From DATJXG01 sp035500455 (GTDB lineage: Bacteria; Acidobacteriota; Terriglobia; Terriglobales; Acidobacteriaceae): DNA of 9,004 nt. The stretch spans positions 1 through 9,004 of the forward strand of contig DATJXG010000115.1 of assembly GCA_035500455.1 (NCBI GenBank), read 5' to 3'. Both the position numbers and the translations under genes were made by a program. Numbering within the stretch: the stretch's first letter is position 1; every line of letters begins with the position of its first letter. Below are positions 1-6,424 of the stretch, piece after piece. A model generated the notes under the pieces. It made no database searches. It was given only the letters and a program-made list of their open reading frames with translations, and was not told the origin of the DNA.

Positions 1-126
1 GCTTCGGCCGCGTATTCTTTCCTGACGTTGTTTCTTGGCATCGGCCTGACGCTTCTGATCGCCCAGATTTCCTGGACCTGGTTCGAGAAACCGCTGGTCC
101 GGCGCGGCCACCACTATCACTACTGA
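1..126 (+). CDS. Membrane acyltransferase (acyltransferase-3 / OafA-like), C-terminal end only
   Basis: The first reading frame is open from base 1 and stops at TGA 124-126, giving the last 41 residues of a protein that begins outside the window. They contain one hydrophobic segment (YSFLTLFLGIGLTLLIAQIS), then the juxtamembrane motif SWTWFEKPLVRRG and a short His/Tyr-rich tail ending HHYHY. The pattern of a last membrane helix followed by S-W-x-x-F-E-K-P is typical of the C-terminus of acyltransferase-3 family proteins, integral membrane enzymes that acetylate or acylate sugars, lipopolysaccharide or other cell-surface glycans. The substrate cannot be inferred from this fragment. The family assignment rests on the tail motif alone, because the catalytic N-terminal part is not visible. 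Confidence 0.65.
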   Translation, partial: ASAAYSFLTLFLGIGLTLLIAQISWTWFEKPLVRRGHHYHY

Positions 127-167
127 GGCCGGCAGTTTGGCGAAAGCCTTTCCGTTGAGCGGGTAAT

Positions 168-205
168 CAGTGCATTTCTCCGCGAGACTTCGCGGATGTT
201 CACTG
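168..205. other. Hairpin downstream of the acyltransferase gene
   Basis: A perfect 7-bp stem TCCGCGA/TCGCGGA (179-185 with 190-196) closes a GACT tetraloop. After an interior loop, a second pairing CAGTG/CACTG (168-172 with 201-205) extends it. It starts about 40 bases after the acyltransferase stop. No T-run follows, so it is not a classical intrinsic terminator. It could be an RNA-stabilising 3' structure. I see no gene in 127-402; besides this hairpin the stretch holds the 16-bp tandem repeat and a 6-bp stem at 342-359 (CCGCGC/GCGCGG). Confidence 0.4.
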
Positions 206-307
206 CGTCCACGGCGTTTTAGGGTTTGGGTTCTGACTACTTCCGTTCTTGTCAAAAAAAATCACAGCCTCTCAAGCTGACCGGTCATCCAAGGGAGAAG
301 TCCGGGT

Positions 308-339
308 TCCGAGAAATCCAGGTCCCGAGAAATCCAGGT
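308..339. repeat. Two-copy 16-bp tandem repeat
   Basis: Two adjacent 16-base units, 308-323 and 324-339, read YCCGAGAAATCCAGGT and differ only at the first base. They lie in the gap upstream of the PhzF-family gene, just before a small GC hairpin (342-359). This looks like a recent slippage duplication or a paired binding site. No further copy was noticed in the window. Confidence 0.7.
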
Positions 340-388
340 TCCCGCGCTTACACGCGCGGCTGATCGGCACTGAAACCGGCTCAATCGA

Positions 389-406
389 ATGACAAACAAT
401 CTATGA
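389..406 (+). promoter_or_regulatory. Five-codon mini-ORF overlapping the PhzF start
   Basis: ATG at 389 opens a five-codon frame (MTNNL) whose TGA at 404-406 overlaps the PhzF start codon as ATGA at 403-406. The two starts are repeats: ATGACAAAC occurs at 389 and again 14 bases later at 403. No clear Shine-Dalgarno sequence precedes either ATG. The mini-ORF may couple translation or simply be a by-product of a small duplication; its expression is unproven. Confidence 0.3.
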
Positions 407-1290
407 CAAACTCACTCCGGCAGCTTCCTTTCGTGCAACTCGACGTCTTCTCCTCCCGCCGCTTCGAGGGCAACTCTCTGGCGGTATTTTCCGATGGCCG
501 CGGGCTCACCGATGAGCAGATGCAGGCCATCGCCCGCGAGATGAACCTTTCCGAAAGCACATTCATCTTCCCGCGCGACGCGGAAGCCGAGAAGGAGCGC
601 GGCGTCCGTGTGCGCATCTTCACGGTTCAGGAAGAGCTGCCCTTCGCCGGGCATCCTACGCTGGGGACGGCGTTCGCGCTGCGTAACGGCGCGCCGGAAG
701 CGGTGCTGGACCTGAACGCCGGAAAGATCACCGTCCGTTTCGAAGATAAGCCCGGCGAGCCCGCCTTCGGCGAAATGACGCAACTCGATCCCAGGTTCTT
801 AGTGATCCACGACCCCGCCGTGGTGGAGCAGGTGCTGGGCCTGCAGAACGGCGACATCGACACTTCCCTGCCCGTTCAGACCGTCTCCACCGGCCTGCCG
901 TTTACCATTGTGCCGCTGCGCAAGCTGGAAGTTCTGCGAAGTCTGCAGGTGAATTTAGCCGGAGGAGCCGAGTACTTCGCCAAAACCGGCGGCAAGTTCT
1001 GCTACTTCGTGACCCGCGAAACCTATGATCCCGGCACGCGCCTGCAGGCCCGCATGCTGTTCTACAACGGCGAGGACCCGGCGACCGGCTCGGCCGCGGG
1101 CTGCACCGCGGCCTGGATGGTCGCCCACGGCGTGGCTAAACCCGAGGAGCGCGTGGTGATTTCGCAGGGCGTAGAGATGCGCCGCCCCAGCCGCATTTTC
1201 GTCCGCGCCGGGCGGGCAGATGACCGAGTGGTTAACGTGCGCGTCGGGGGAAACTGCGTGGAGGCCGCGCGGGGCGAGGTGTTTGTGTGA
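403..1290 (+). CDS. PhzF-family isomerase/epimerase
   Basis: The 295-residue product matches the usual length of the PhzF family, whose members share a two-lobed diaminopimelate-epimerase fold and perform cofactor-free proton shifts. PhzF itself isomerises DHHA in phenazine synthesis, but most bacterial members have unknown substrates. Visible landmarks are LDVFSSRRFEGNSLAVF at residues 13-29, NLSESTF at 48-54 with Glu51 at the position of the family's catalytic glutamate, PFAGHPTLGTAF near 80-91, and GEDPATGSAAG near 224-234; the last three line the active site. No other phenazine genes are in the window, so a phenazine role is not supported and I withhold the symbol. The ATG at 403 gives the N-terminus expected of the family (LPFVQLDVF) but lacks a clear ribosome binding site; a mini-ORF overlaps it. 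A probable terminator overlaps the stop. Confidence 0.93.
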   Translation: MTNSLRQLPFVQLDVFSSRRFEGNSLAVFSDGRGLTDEQMQAIAREMNLSESTFIFPRDAEAEKERGVRVRIFTVQEELPFAGHPTLGTAFALRNGAPEAVLDLNAGKITVRFEDKPGEPAFGEMTQLDPRFLVIHDPAVVEQVLGLQNGDIDTSLPVQTVSTGLPFTIVPLRKLEVLRSLQVNLAGGAEYFAKTGGKFCYFVTRETYDPGTRLQARMLFYNGEDPATGSAAGCTAAWMVAHGVAKPEERVVISQGVEMRRPSRIFVRAGRADDRVVNVRVGGNCVEAARGEVFV

Positions 1291-1306
1291 TCCGCGGCCC
1301 CTTTTT
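1263..1306 (+). terminator. Probable intrinsic terminator of the PhzF gene
   Basis: GGCCGCG (1263-1269) is the reverse complement of CGCGGCC (1293-1299), and the alternative pairing GGGGC (1271-1275) with GCCCC (1297-1301) is also possible. Either stem is followed by CC or directly by TTTTT (1302-1306). The loop is long (about 21-23 bases) and spans the stop codon, so efficiency is uncertain. Confidence 0.45.
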
Positions 1307-1348
1307 GCCAAGGAAATTCCCCTAAGCACAAGCGCACCATTTTGACAA

Positions 1349-1364
1349 TGGCGCGAAGGTTGCA
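1349..1364 (+). promoter_or_regulatory. Sigma-54 (-24/-12) promoter upstream of the receiver gene
   Basis: TGGCGCGAAGGTTGCA matches the RpoN consensus TGGCACG-N4-TTGCW with one mismatch (G for A in the -24 box). The invariant GG (1350-1351) and GC (1362-1363) are exactly 10 bases apart, as sigma-54 requires. Transcription would start near 1375, leaving a leader of about 125 bases before the receiver ATG at 1499. A perfect sigma-70 -35 hexamer, TTGACA, sits at 1342-1347 with a weak extended -10 (TGC ATTAAC, 1361-1369), so a housekeeping promoter on nearly the same site is an alternative. No enhancer-binding-protein site could be identified. Confidence 0.5.
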
Positions 1365-1498
1365 TTAACAGCTGCGTCACTTTACAGCCCCCCATCCCCT
1401 CCTTAGCATTTACCTCTCAGTTTCGATCCGCAGGTGGAGCGCTCCCAGGTCTCGTGGCTCCCGGCGGGCGCCAACTTCGGCACTTCAGAAAAGGGCGA

Positions 1499-1915
1499 AT
1501 GAAACCCAAACGGACGATTCTTTGTGTGGACGGCAACGAGCAATCGCTTTCCATCCGCAAAGTGCTGCTGGAGACGCGCGGCTACAGGGTGGCATCCTGT
1601 CCCACGGGGGAAGAAGCGCTGGAGCGCTTCAAACATGGCGGCGTGGATCTGGTGCTGGCCGACCTGGCTTCGCCGGGTGTGGAGGCCTCCCGCCTGGTGG
1701 AGCGGGTGAAAGAGCTTTCGCCGCACACTCCGGTGGTCCTGCTCTCCAGCAAGATGCGGGCTTACGAACAGGAAAGCCTCGCCGACGTATTTCTCTCCAA
1801 GAGCATGTGCGCCCCCGCCGACCTGCTGGAACGCATCCGCGTGTTGCTCATCCGCAAACGCGGCCCCAAGCGCGCCCAGGCGCGTCCACCGGCGGGAGAA
1901 GCGGGAGCGGCGTAG
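1499..1915 (+). CDS. Stand-alone response-regulator receiver protein, atypical acidic pocket
   Basis: The 138-residue product is essentially one receiver domain with a basic tail (IRKRGPKRAQ) and no output domain, so it would act by protein contact, as CheY- or Spo0F-like proteins do. The N-terminal strand reads ILCVDGNEQSL (7-17): Asp11 is present, but the second acidic residue of the usual Asp-Asp pair is Gly12. The phosphoacceptor is most likely Asp55 in VDLVLADLASPG (49-60), with Ala replacing the common Met before Pro59. Ser83/Ser84 (VVLLSS) and Lys101 (VFLSKS) fill the Thr/Ser and Lys positions. I chose ATG 1499 over the in-frame GTG 1454 because the receiver fold starts a few residues later and AAGGG lies just upstream (1491-1495). 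No histidine kinase is adjacent. A sigma-54-type promoter precedes the gene. Confidence 0.85.
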   Translation: MKPKRTILCVDGNEQSLSIRKVLLETRGYRVASCPTGEEALERFKHGGVDLVLADLASPGVEASRLVERVKELSPHTPVVLLSSKMRAYEQESLADVFLSKSMCAPADLLERIRVLLIRKRGPKRAQARPPAGEAGAA

Positions 1916-2036
1916 GAGTCTCGGCCGCCCTGTGTCTCTCAGCTGCATCCTTTCAAAGCGACCGCAGAAGTAGGTGGATCGACGCTGGTTAAAAATCCGG
2001 CAAAATCAAGAATTAGATCCGCGTGAATCCGTGGCA

Positions 2037-2071
2037 ATGAAGTCGCCGGCGGCCTCAAGACGCCGCTTCAT
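2037..2071 (+). promoter_or_regulatory. Imperfect hairpin and -10-like box upstream of the ABC ATPase gene
   Basis: ATGAAG (2037-2042) pairs with CTTCAT (2066-2071), and CGGCG (2047-2051) pairs with CGCCG (2061-2065), leaving a TCGC bulge and a 9-base loop. TAATAT at 2073-2078, directly after it, resembles a -10 box; transcription would then start about 2085, so the mRNA would be nearly leaderless before the ATG at 2092. No good -35 is visible. Within 1916-2036 I see only the loosely repeated phrase ATCCGCGTGAATCCGTGG (2017-2034). Confidence 0.3.
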
Positions 2072-2091
2072 GTAATATCTAAGTGCCGGCC

Positions 2092-2799
<708 letters not shown>

Positions 2800-2803
2800 T
2801 CTC

Positions 2804-2845
2804 AGTCGTCAGTGGTCAGTCGTCAGACATTAGTCGTCAGTCATT
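2804..2845. repeat. Degenerate heptamer tandem repeat (six units)
   Basis: Six consecutive 7-base units run without gaps: AGTCGTC, AGTGGTC, AGTCGTC, AGACATT, AGTCGTC, AGTCATT. AGTCGTC therefore recurs exactly every 14 bases (2804, 2818, 2832). The array begins five bases after the ATPase stop codon. Its start also pairs with the gene end: ACCACTGA (2792-2799) is complementary to TCAGTGGT (2809-2816), giving an 8-bp stem that includes the stop codon. Heptanucleotide arrays are known from other bacteria, notably cyanobacteria. A further 6-bp hairpin, CTCCAT/ATGGAG, lies at 2859-2879. Confidence 0.75.
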
Positions 2846-2911
2846 AACTTGAGCCAGACTCCATCCCGGAGGCATGGAGACTCCGTGGTGAGTAAGGCTT
2901 TCGCCGCCAGC

Positions 2912-2940
2912 TTCAATTCTCCCTGCCGTTTGTTTATAAT
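2912..2940 (+). promoter_or_regulatory. Promoter of tRNA-Gly
   Basis: A perfect -10 hexamer TATAAT (2935-2940) lies 13 bases before the mature tRNA 5' end. A weak -35 TTCAAT (2912-2917, three of six consensus bases) is placed at the optimal 17-base spacing. The strong -10 and the position before a stable RNA gene support a housekeeping promoter. Confidence 0.65.
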
Positions 2941-2953
2941 CGAAGATCGCCGA

Positions 2954-3030
<77 letters not shown>

Positions 3031-3037
3031 GCTCTGC

Positions 3038-3065
3038 AAAGGCCAGCGGTCGCCGGGCCTTTTTT
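3038..3065 (+). terminator. Intrinsic terminator after tRNA-Gly
   Basis: AAAGGCC (3038-3044) pairs with GGCCTTT (3056-3062) across an 11-base loop, and the right arm runs into six T residues (3060-3065). It sits between the two tRNA genes, so tRNA-Cys would need its own promoter or read-through. Confidence 0.8.
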
Positions 3066-3111
3066 GCTGTGGGCGTGACCGAAGGCGGGGGGCTGCTTTC
3101 TGTTCGGCTGA

Positions 3112-3186
3112 GGCGCGGTACCCAAGTGGTAAGGGAGAGGTCTGCAAAACCTTTATACGTGAGTTCGATTCTCACCCGCGCCTCCA
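3112..3186 (+). tRNA. tRNA-Cys (anticodon GCA)
   Basis: This 75-base cloverleaf has acceptor stem GGCGCGG (3112-3118) with CCGCGCC (3176-3182), and an anticodon arm GAGGT-CTGCAAA-ACCTT with anticodon GCA at 3144-3146. Its T arm is GTGAG-TTCGATT-CTCAC, and CCA is encoded at 3184-3186. The discriminator is T3183, agreeing with the U73 identity element recognised by cysteinyl-tRNA synthetase. It reads TGC and TGT. I see no convincing promoter in 3066-3111 and no T-run terminator immediately after it. Confidence 0.97.
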
Positions 3187-3290
3187 ATCTCCAAGGCAAC
3201 CCTTAGCCCCGTTGCGCCACTCGAACCCTCAGTCGCCCTGATTCTCAACCATCGACATAGATAACCTTTCGTTTCCACAATTGCGCTTGC

Positions 3291-3328
3291 TTCCGGTAGC
3301 GCCGGCGTTTCGCCGGATGCCGCCGGAA
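3291..3328. promoter_or_regulatory. Long GC hairpin in the leader of the monooxygenase-like gene
   Basis: CCGGCG (3302-3307) and CGCCGG (3311-3316) pair across a TTT loop, and TTCCGG (3291-3296) pairs with CCGGAA (3323-3328) outside an interior loop. The structure ends 19 bases before the AAGGAG ribosome binding site of the next gene. It lies between tRNA-Cys and that gene, so it could be a leader element, a processing site or a repetitive palindrome. No T-run follows it. The rest of 3187-3290 shows nothing I can name. Confidence 0.45.
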
Positions 3329-3362
3329 CGGCGCCACCCTCACAAAAAAGGAGATTTTCGAC

Positions 3363-3695
3363 ATGGCTGATACCGTCAAAGTAGCCCTTTTCGTTCGCCT
3401 TGAAGCCAAGCCCGGCAAAGAATCCGAGGTAGAGAACTTTCTGCGCGGCGGCCTCGAACTAGTCCAGCAGGAACCGGCGACCACCGCGTGGTTCGGGGTA
3501 CGCCTGAGCCGGTCCACATTCGGCATCTTCGACGCCTTTCCCGATGAAGCCGGGCGCGAGGCCCACCTCTCCGGCAAAGTCGCCGCTGCGTTGACGGAAA
3601 AGGCAGGCGACCTGCTGGCTCAGCCCCCGAGCATCGAAAAGGTAGAGGTGCTCGCCGCGAAGTTGCCCTCGCTGCGTGCCGGCAAAGCGGCCTAA
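3363..3695 (+). CDS. Antibiotic biosynthesis monooxygenase (ABM/YgiN-like) domain protein
   Basis: The 110-residue product is one small ferredoxin-like alpha/beta domain. The N-terminal strand VKVALFVRLEAKPGKESEVENFLRGGLELVQQEP (5-38) is the classic ABM beginning: a strand, the PGKE turn, then a helix. TTAWFGVRLSRSTFGIFDAFPDEAGREAHL (40-69) gives the following strands, with the F-x-I-F-D-x-F and A-H-L pattern of the family. Relatives are dimeric, cofactor-free oxygenases or quinol monooxygenases, but many are uncharacterised and the substrate cannot be told from sequence. Start choice is secure: AAAGGAG at 3347-3353 lies 9 bases before the ATG. The gene stands alone between tRNA-Cys and the large permease. 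A 10-bp hairpin follows the stop. Confidence 0.85.
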   Translation: MADTVKVALFVRLEAKPGKESEVENFLRGGLELVQQEPATTAWFGVRLSRSTFGIFDAFPDEAGREAHLSGKVAAALTEKAGDLLAQPPSIEKVEVLAAKLPSLRAGKAA

Positions 3696-3713
3696 AATAG
3701 TCTCGGTCCATCG

Positions 3714-3738
3714 GGGCTCGCGGTTCACCCGCGGGCCC
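3714..3738 (+). terminator. Stable hairpin after the monooxygenase-like gene, possible terminator
   Basis: GGGCTCGCGG (3714-3723) pairs with CCGCGGGCCC (3729-3738) over 10 bp, including one G-T wobble, with a TTCAC loop. It starts 18 bases after the stop codon. Only a mixed TCATGTCTTCCT tract follows instead of a T-run, so it may be a weak terminator or a 3' stabilising structure. Nothing coding is evident in 3696-3970. Confidence 0.45.
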
Positions 3739-3824
3739 TCATGTCTTCCTTGGCTGTCAGTCTGTGTCTCTGTTGTGCCCCGCGCGAGTCGGCTCATTTC
3801 AATGCGAAGCTCCGCCGTCCGTTT

Positions 3825-3853
3825 TTGAACAGCGCTACCCGCAAACGGACAAT
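3825..3853 (+). promoter_or_regulatory. Candidate sigma-70 promoter for the ADOP permease
   Basis: TTGAAC (3825-3830) and GACAAT (3848-3853) each match four of six consensus bases and are 17 bases apart. Transcription would start near 3860, about 110 bases before the permease ATG. The match is modest for a GC-rich genome and could be chance. Confidence 0.3.
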
Positions 3854-3970
3854 GCGGGCTGCCTCGGCCTTTGCCCGGCCAACGCCATGAACAACTTAGA
3901 AGCGAGACTCGTGGCTCCCCAATTGCCCTGACGTGCGTCGAACAAGCTAAGCCTTTCCCACGAGGCCTCC

Positions 3971-6406
3971 ATGCACAAACTTCTGCAGGACCTGCGCTTC
4001 GCTTTCCGACAGATGGTGAAGAGCCCGGGCTTTTCCCTGACTGCGATTCTTTCCCTGGCCCTGGGCATCGGCGCGACGGTTTCGGTTTTCAGCGTGATCT
4101 ATGGTGCGCTCATCAATGGCTGGCCCTACGCAGATTTCGACCGGGTCTGCCAGATCGACACCATCAGCAAGACCGGAGACGAAGGCGAGCCCGGATTCAC
4201 CGGCCCACAGATCCGCCAGTTCCGCCAGACGCGCGCCGCCGAAGATGTAATCGCCACGAACTTCTGGAGCCTGACCGTTACCGGCAGTGACCTGCCGGAG
4301 GATGTGCGCGGCTTGAGCCTCACCGGAAACTCATTTCAGTTTTTTGGCATGCCGGCGATGCTCGGCCGCTATTTTCTGCCTGCGGACGCTCCCGATGGCC
4401 AGGACCCGCAACCCGTCGTCGTACTGAGCTACAACTTCTGGCGACGCCACTTCAACAGCGACCTCAATATCGTCGGCAAGAAGATCCAGCTTCTGCACAA
4501 GGACTACTCCATCCTCGGCGTAATGCCCCCGCGCTTTACCTGGGGGGATGGCGACGTATACCTGCCGCTTAAGATGTCGCAGGAACAGGCTGTCACCTAC
4601 AGGGTGCTGGTCAAACTCCGGCCCGGCGTAACTCCGGAGGCTGCATCGGCCGAGTTTCGCCCGCTGCTGCAGCAGTTCGACAAAGACCGGCCCCACTACT
4701 ATCCTCCGGATTTTCGCGTGGCACTCCGCCCGACCGGCGACTACTACGTAAAGGATCTCCGCGGCACGCTCTACCTGCTCTTTGCCGCTGTCGCATTGTT
4801 ATTAGCAATTGGCTGCAGCAACGTCTCGATCTTGTTGCTGGCGCGGGGAACCGCGCGGCAGCATGAGCTGGCGGTTCGCTCCGCGATCGGGGCCAGCCGC
4901 CTGCGCATCATCCGCCAGTTGCTTACCGAGGCGCTGGTGCTTTCGCTCACCGGCGCAGGGCTGGGTGTATTCCTGGCCTACCGCGCGGTTGGATTCATCG
5001 TCGCGCGGCTTCCCGACTACTCCTTCCCCCACGAAGCCGAGTTTCGCGTCAACATTCCTGTCCTGCTCTTCAGCGTCGGCCTCGGGGTGCTGTCCGGAGT
5101 TGTCTTCGGTGTTTTCCCCGCCCTGGATTCGGCGCGGCGCGAGATCAACCACGTGATCCAGGCGGGAACCCACAAACTGGCGGGCAGCGTGCGCGGCAAG
5201 CGCGTGCATACCGGGCTGATCGCGGGGCAGATTGCCCTCACGTTGCTGCTGCTCACCGCCGCCGGCACCGCCATTCAAGGCTTCACCCGCATGATGCACC
5301 GCCAGCTCGGCTACGATCCGCATCACGTGATGTCGGTGGGTATACCCATTCACGAAAATACCCTGACCACATGGGCGGCTCGCAGCGCCTATTTCACCCA
5401 GCTTCGCGATCGCGTGGGCGCTATGCCAGGAGTGGTGCAGGCGGGTATCTCCACCAATGCGACTCCTCCGGACAACGGCTGGCCGCAGTCCTTCGAGATC
5501 CTGGGGAAGAACGCCTCGGAGCAGCAGGAAGCGCGGGTAAACTTCGTGAGCAGCGAGTACTTTCCCGTACTTCATATTCCCCTGGTCGAGGGGCGACTGT
5601 GGCAGCAAAGCGAAATCAACCGAGGCGGACTGCTGGCCGTCGTCAACCAGGCTTTTGTGCATCGATACTTCCCGGGAGAGGATGCCATTGGACACTCGGT
5701 GCGCCTCGCGCGGCTTACCAGCATGCCACCCTATCGTCTGGCAGCGGCGGGAGCCGACGGCTGGCTGCAGATCATAGGCGTCACCGGCGACGCGCTGGAT
5801 GACGGCATGGACAAGCCCATCCTTCCGGGAATCTATCTGCCCTACAGCGTCAATATGTGGATGGGAACCCAGGTGCTGGTGCGCACCCAGGGCGACCCGA
5901 TGGCGATGCTGCTGAGCATCCGCAAGGAGATTGCCGCGTTCAATCCCGACCAGCAGGTTGACTCCCAGGCCAGCGACCTGGAGACCTGGATCACGCGCGA
6001 ATCGGAATGGGCGAGGGCACGGCTGGTTTCGATTCTCTTCACTTCCTTCTCGGCACTGGCCCTAACTCTGGCCGGTGTGGGCCTGTACAGCGTGGTCTCT
6101 TACAGCGTGCTGCAGCGCACCAGCGAGTTCGGCATCCGCATGGCGCTGGGGGCGCAGCGCCTGCATGTGCTGCGGATTGTGGCCATCTCCGCGGGAACCA
6201 GCGTGGGCCTGGGACTGCTAGGCGGCGTAGCCCTTAGCCTGGGCCTGGGAACGGTCATTACGCGCTGGGTGGAAAATGGCACCCACGATCCCCTGCTTGT
6301 GGTAGGAGTCTCCGTGCTGGTAATTGCGGTGGCTGTGTTGGCGTGCCTGGTGCCGGCGCTCAGGGCGCTCGCAGTCGATCCTATGACTGCACTGCGTTGC
6401 GAATAG
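3971..6406 (+). CDS. ADOP-family (acidobacterial duplicated orphan permease) MacB/FtsX-like ABC permease
   Basis: This 811-residue inner-membrane protein contains two copies of the MacB-type module. The first has a membrane helix at about 21-49, a periplasmic core domain at about 50-260, and an FtsX-like unit with helices near 266-289, 315-345 and 362-385. The second starts with a helix near 415-437, followed by a core domain at 440-680 and helices near 684-712, 738-765 and 775-799. Paired cytoplasmic motifs HELAVRSAIGASRLRIIRQ (298-316) and SEFGIRMALGAQRLHVLR (718-735) mark the duplication, and the end PALRALAVDPMTALRCE is typical. The family is described as large paralogous sets in Acidobacteria without adjacent ATPase genes; its role is unknown, presumably export or envelope mechanotransmission. 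Here an orphan LolD-like ATPase lies 1.17 kb upstream. GAGG (3962-3965) precedes the ATG by five bases. The gene ends 18 bases from the convergent lipoprotein gene. Confidence 0.93.
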   Translation: MHKLLQDLRFAFRQMVKSPGFSLTAILSLALGIGATVSVFSVIYGALINGWPYADFDRVCQIDTISKTGDEGEPGFTGPQIRQFRQTRAAEDVIATNFWSLTVTGSDLPEDVRGLSLTGNSFQFFGMPAMLGRYFLPADAPDGQDPQPVVVLSYNFWRRHFNSDLNIVGKKIQLLHKDYSILGVMPPRFTWGDGDVYLPLKMSQEQAVTYRVLVKLRPGVTPEAASAEFRPLLQQFDKDRPHYYPPDFRVALRPTGDYYVKDLRGTLYLLFAAVALLLAIGCSNVSILLLARGTARQHELAVRSAIGASRLRIIRQLLTEALVLSLTGAGLGVFLAYRAVGFIVARLPDYSFPHEAEFRVNIPVLLFSVGLGVLSGVVFGVFPALDSARREINHVIQAGTHKLAGSVRGKRVHTGLIAGQIALTLLLLTAAGTAIQGFTRMMHRQLGYDPHHVMSVGIPIHENTLTTWAARSAYFTQLRDRVGAMPGVVQAGISTNATPPDNGWPQSFEILGKNASEQQEARVNFVSSEYFPVLHIPLVEGRLWQQSEINRGGLLAVVNQAFVHRYFPGEDAIGHSVRLARLTSMPPYRLAAAGADGWLQIIGVTGDALDDGMDKPILPGIYLPYSVNMWMGTQVLVRTQGDPMAMLLSIRKEIAAFNPDQQVDSQASDLETWITRESEWARARLVSILFTSFSALALTLAGVGLYSVVSYSVLQRTSEFGIRMALGAQRLHVLRIVAISAGTSVGLGLLGGVALSLGLGTVITRWVENGTHDPLLVVGVSVLVIAVAVLACLVPALRALAVDPMTALRCE

Positions 6407-6424
6407 TTCCCAGGACCGCGCACA

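Noticed and set aside
403..1290. Phenazine biosynthesis locus
   Set aside because: Only a PhzF-family gene is present; no other phenazine genes occur in the window, and most family members have other or unknown functions.
1454..1498. GTG start extending the receiver protein by 15 residues
   Set aside because: The extra residues (MAPGGRQLRHFRKGR) do not belong to the receiver fold, and the ATG at 1499 has AAGGG just upstream.
1522..1992. 156-codon open frame on the plus strand
   Set aside because: It overlaps the receiver gene in another frame; the product is Arg/Gly-rich with no domain pattern, typical of a GC-rich shadow frame.
2804..2845. CRISPR-like spaced repeat
   Set aside because: Units are 7 bases long and contiguous with no spacers, so this is a simple tandem array.
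4802..5695. 297-codon minus-strand open frame inside the permease gene
   Set aside because: It lies wholly antisense to a well-supported permease and its translation is low-complexity His/Gln/Gly/Arg-rich without recognisable motifs.
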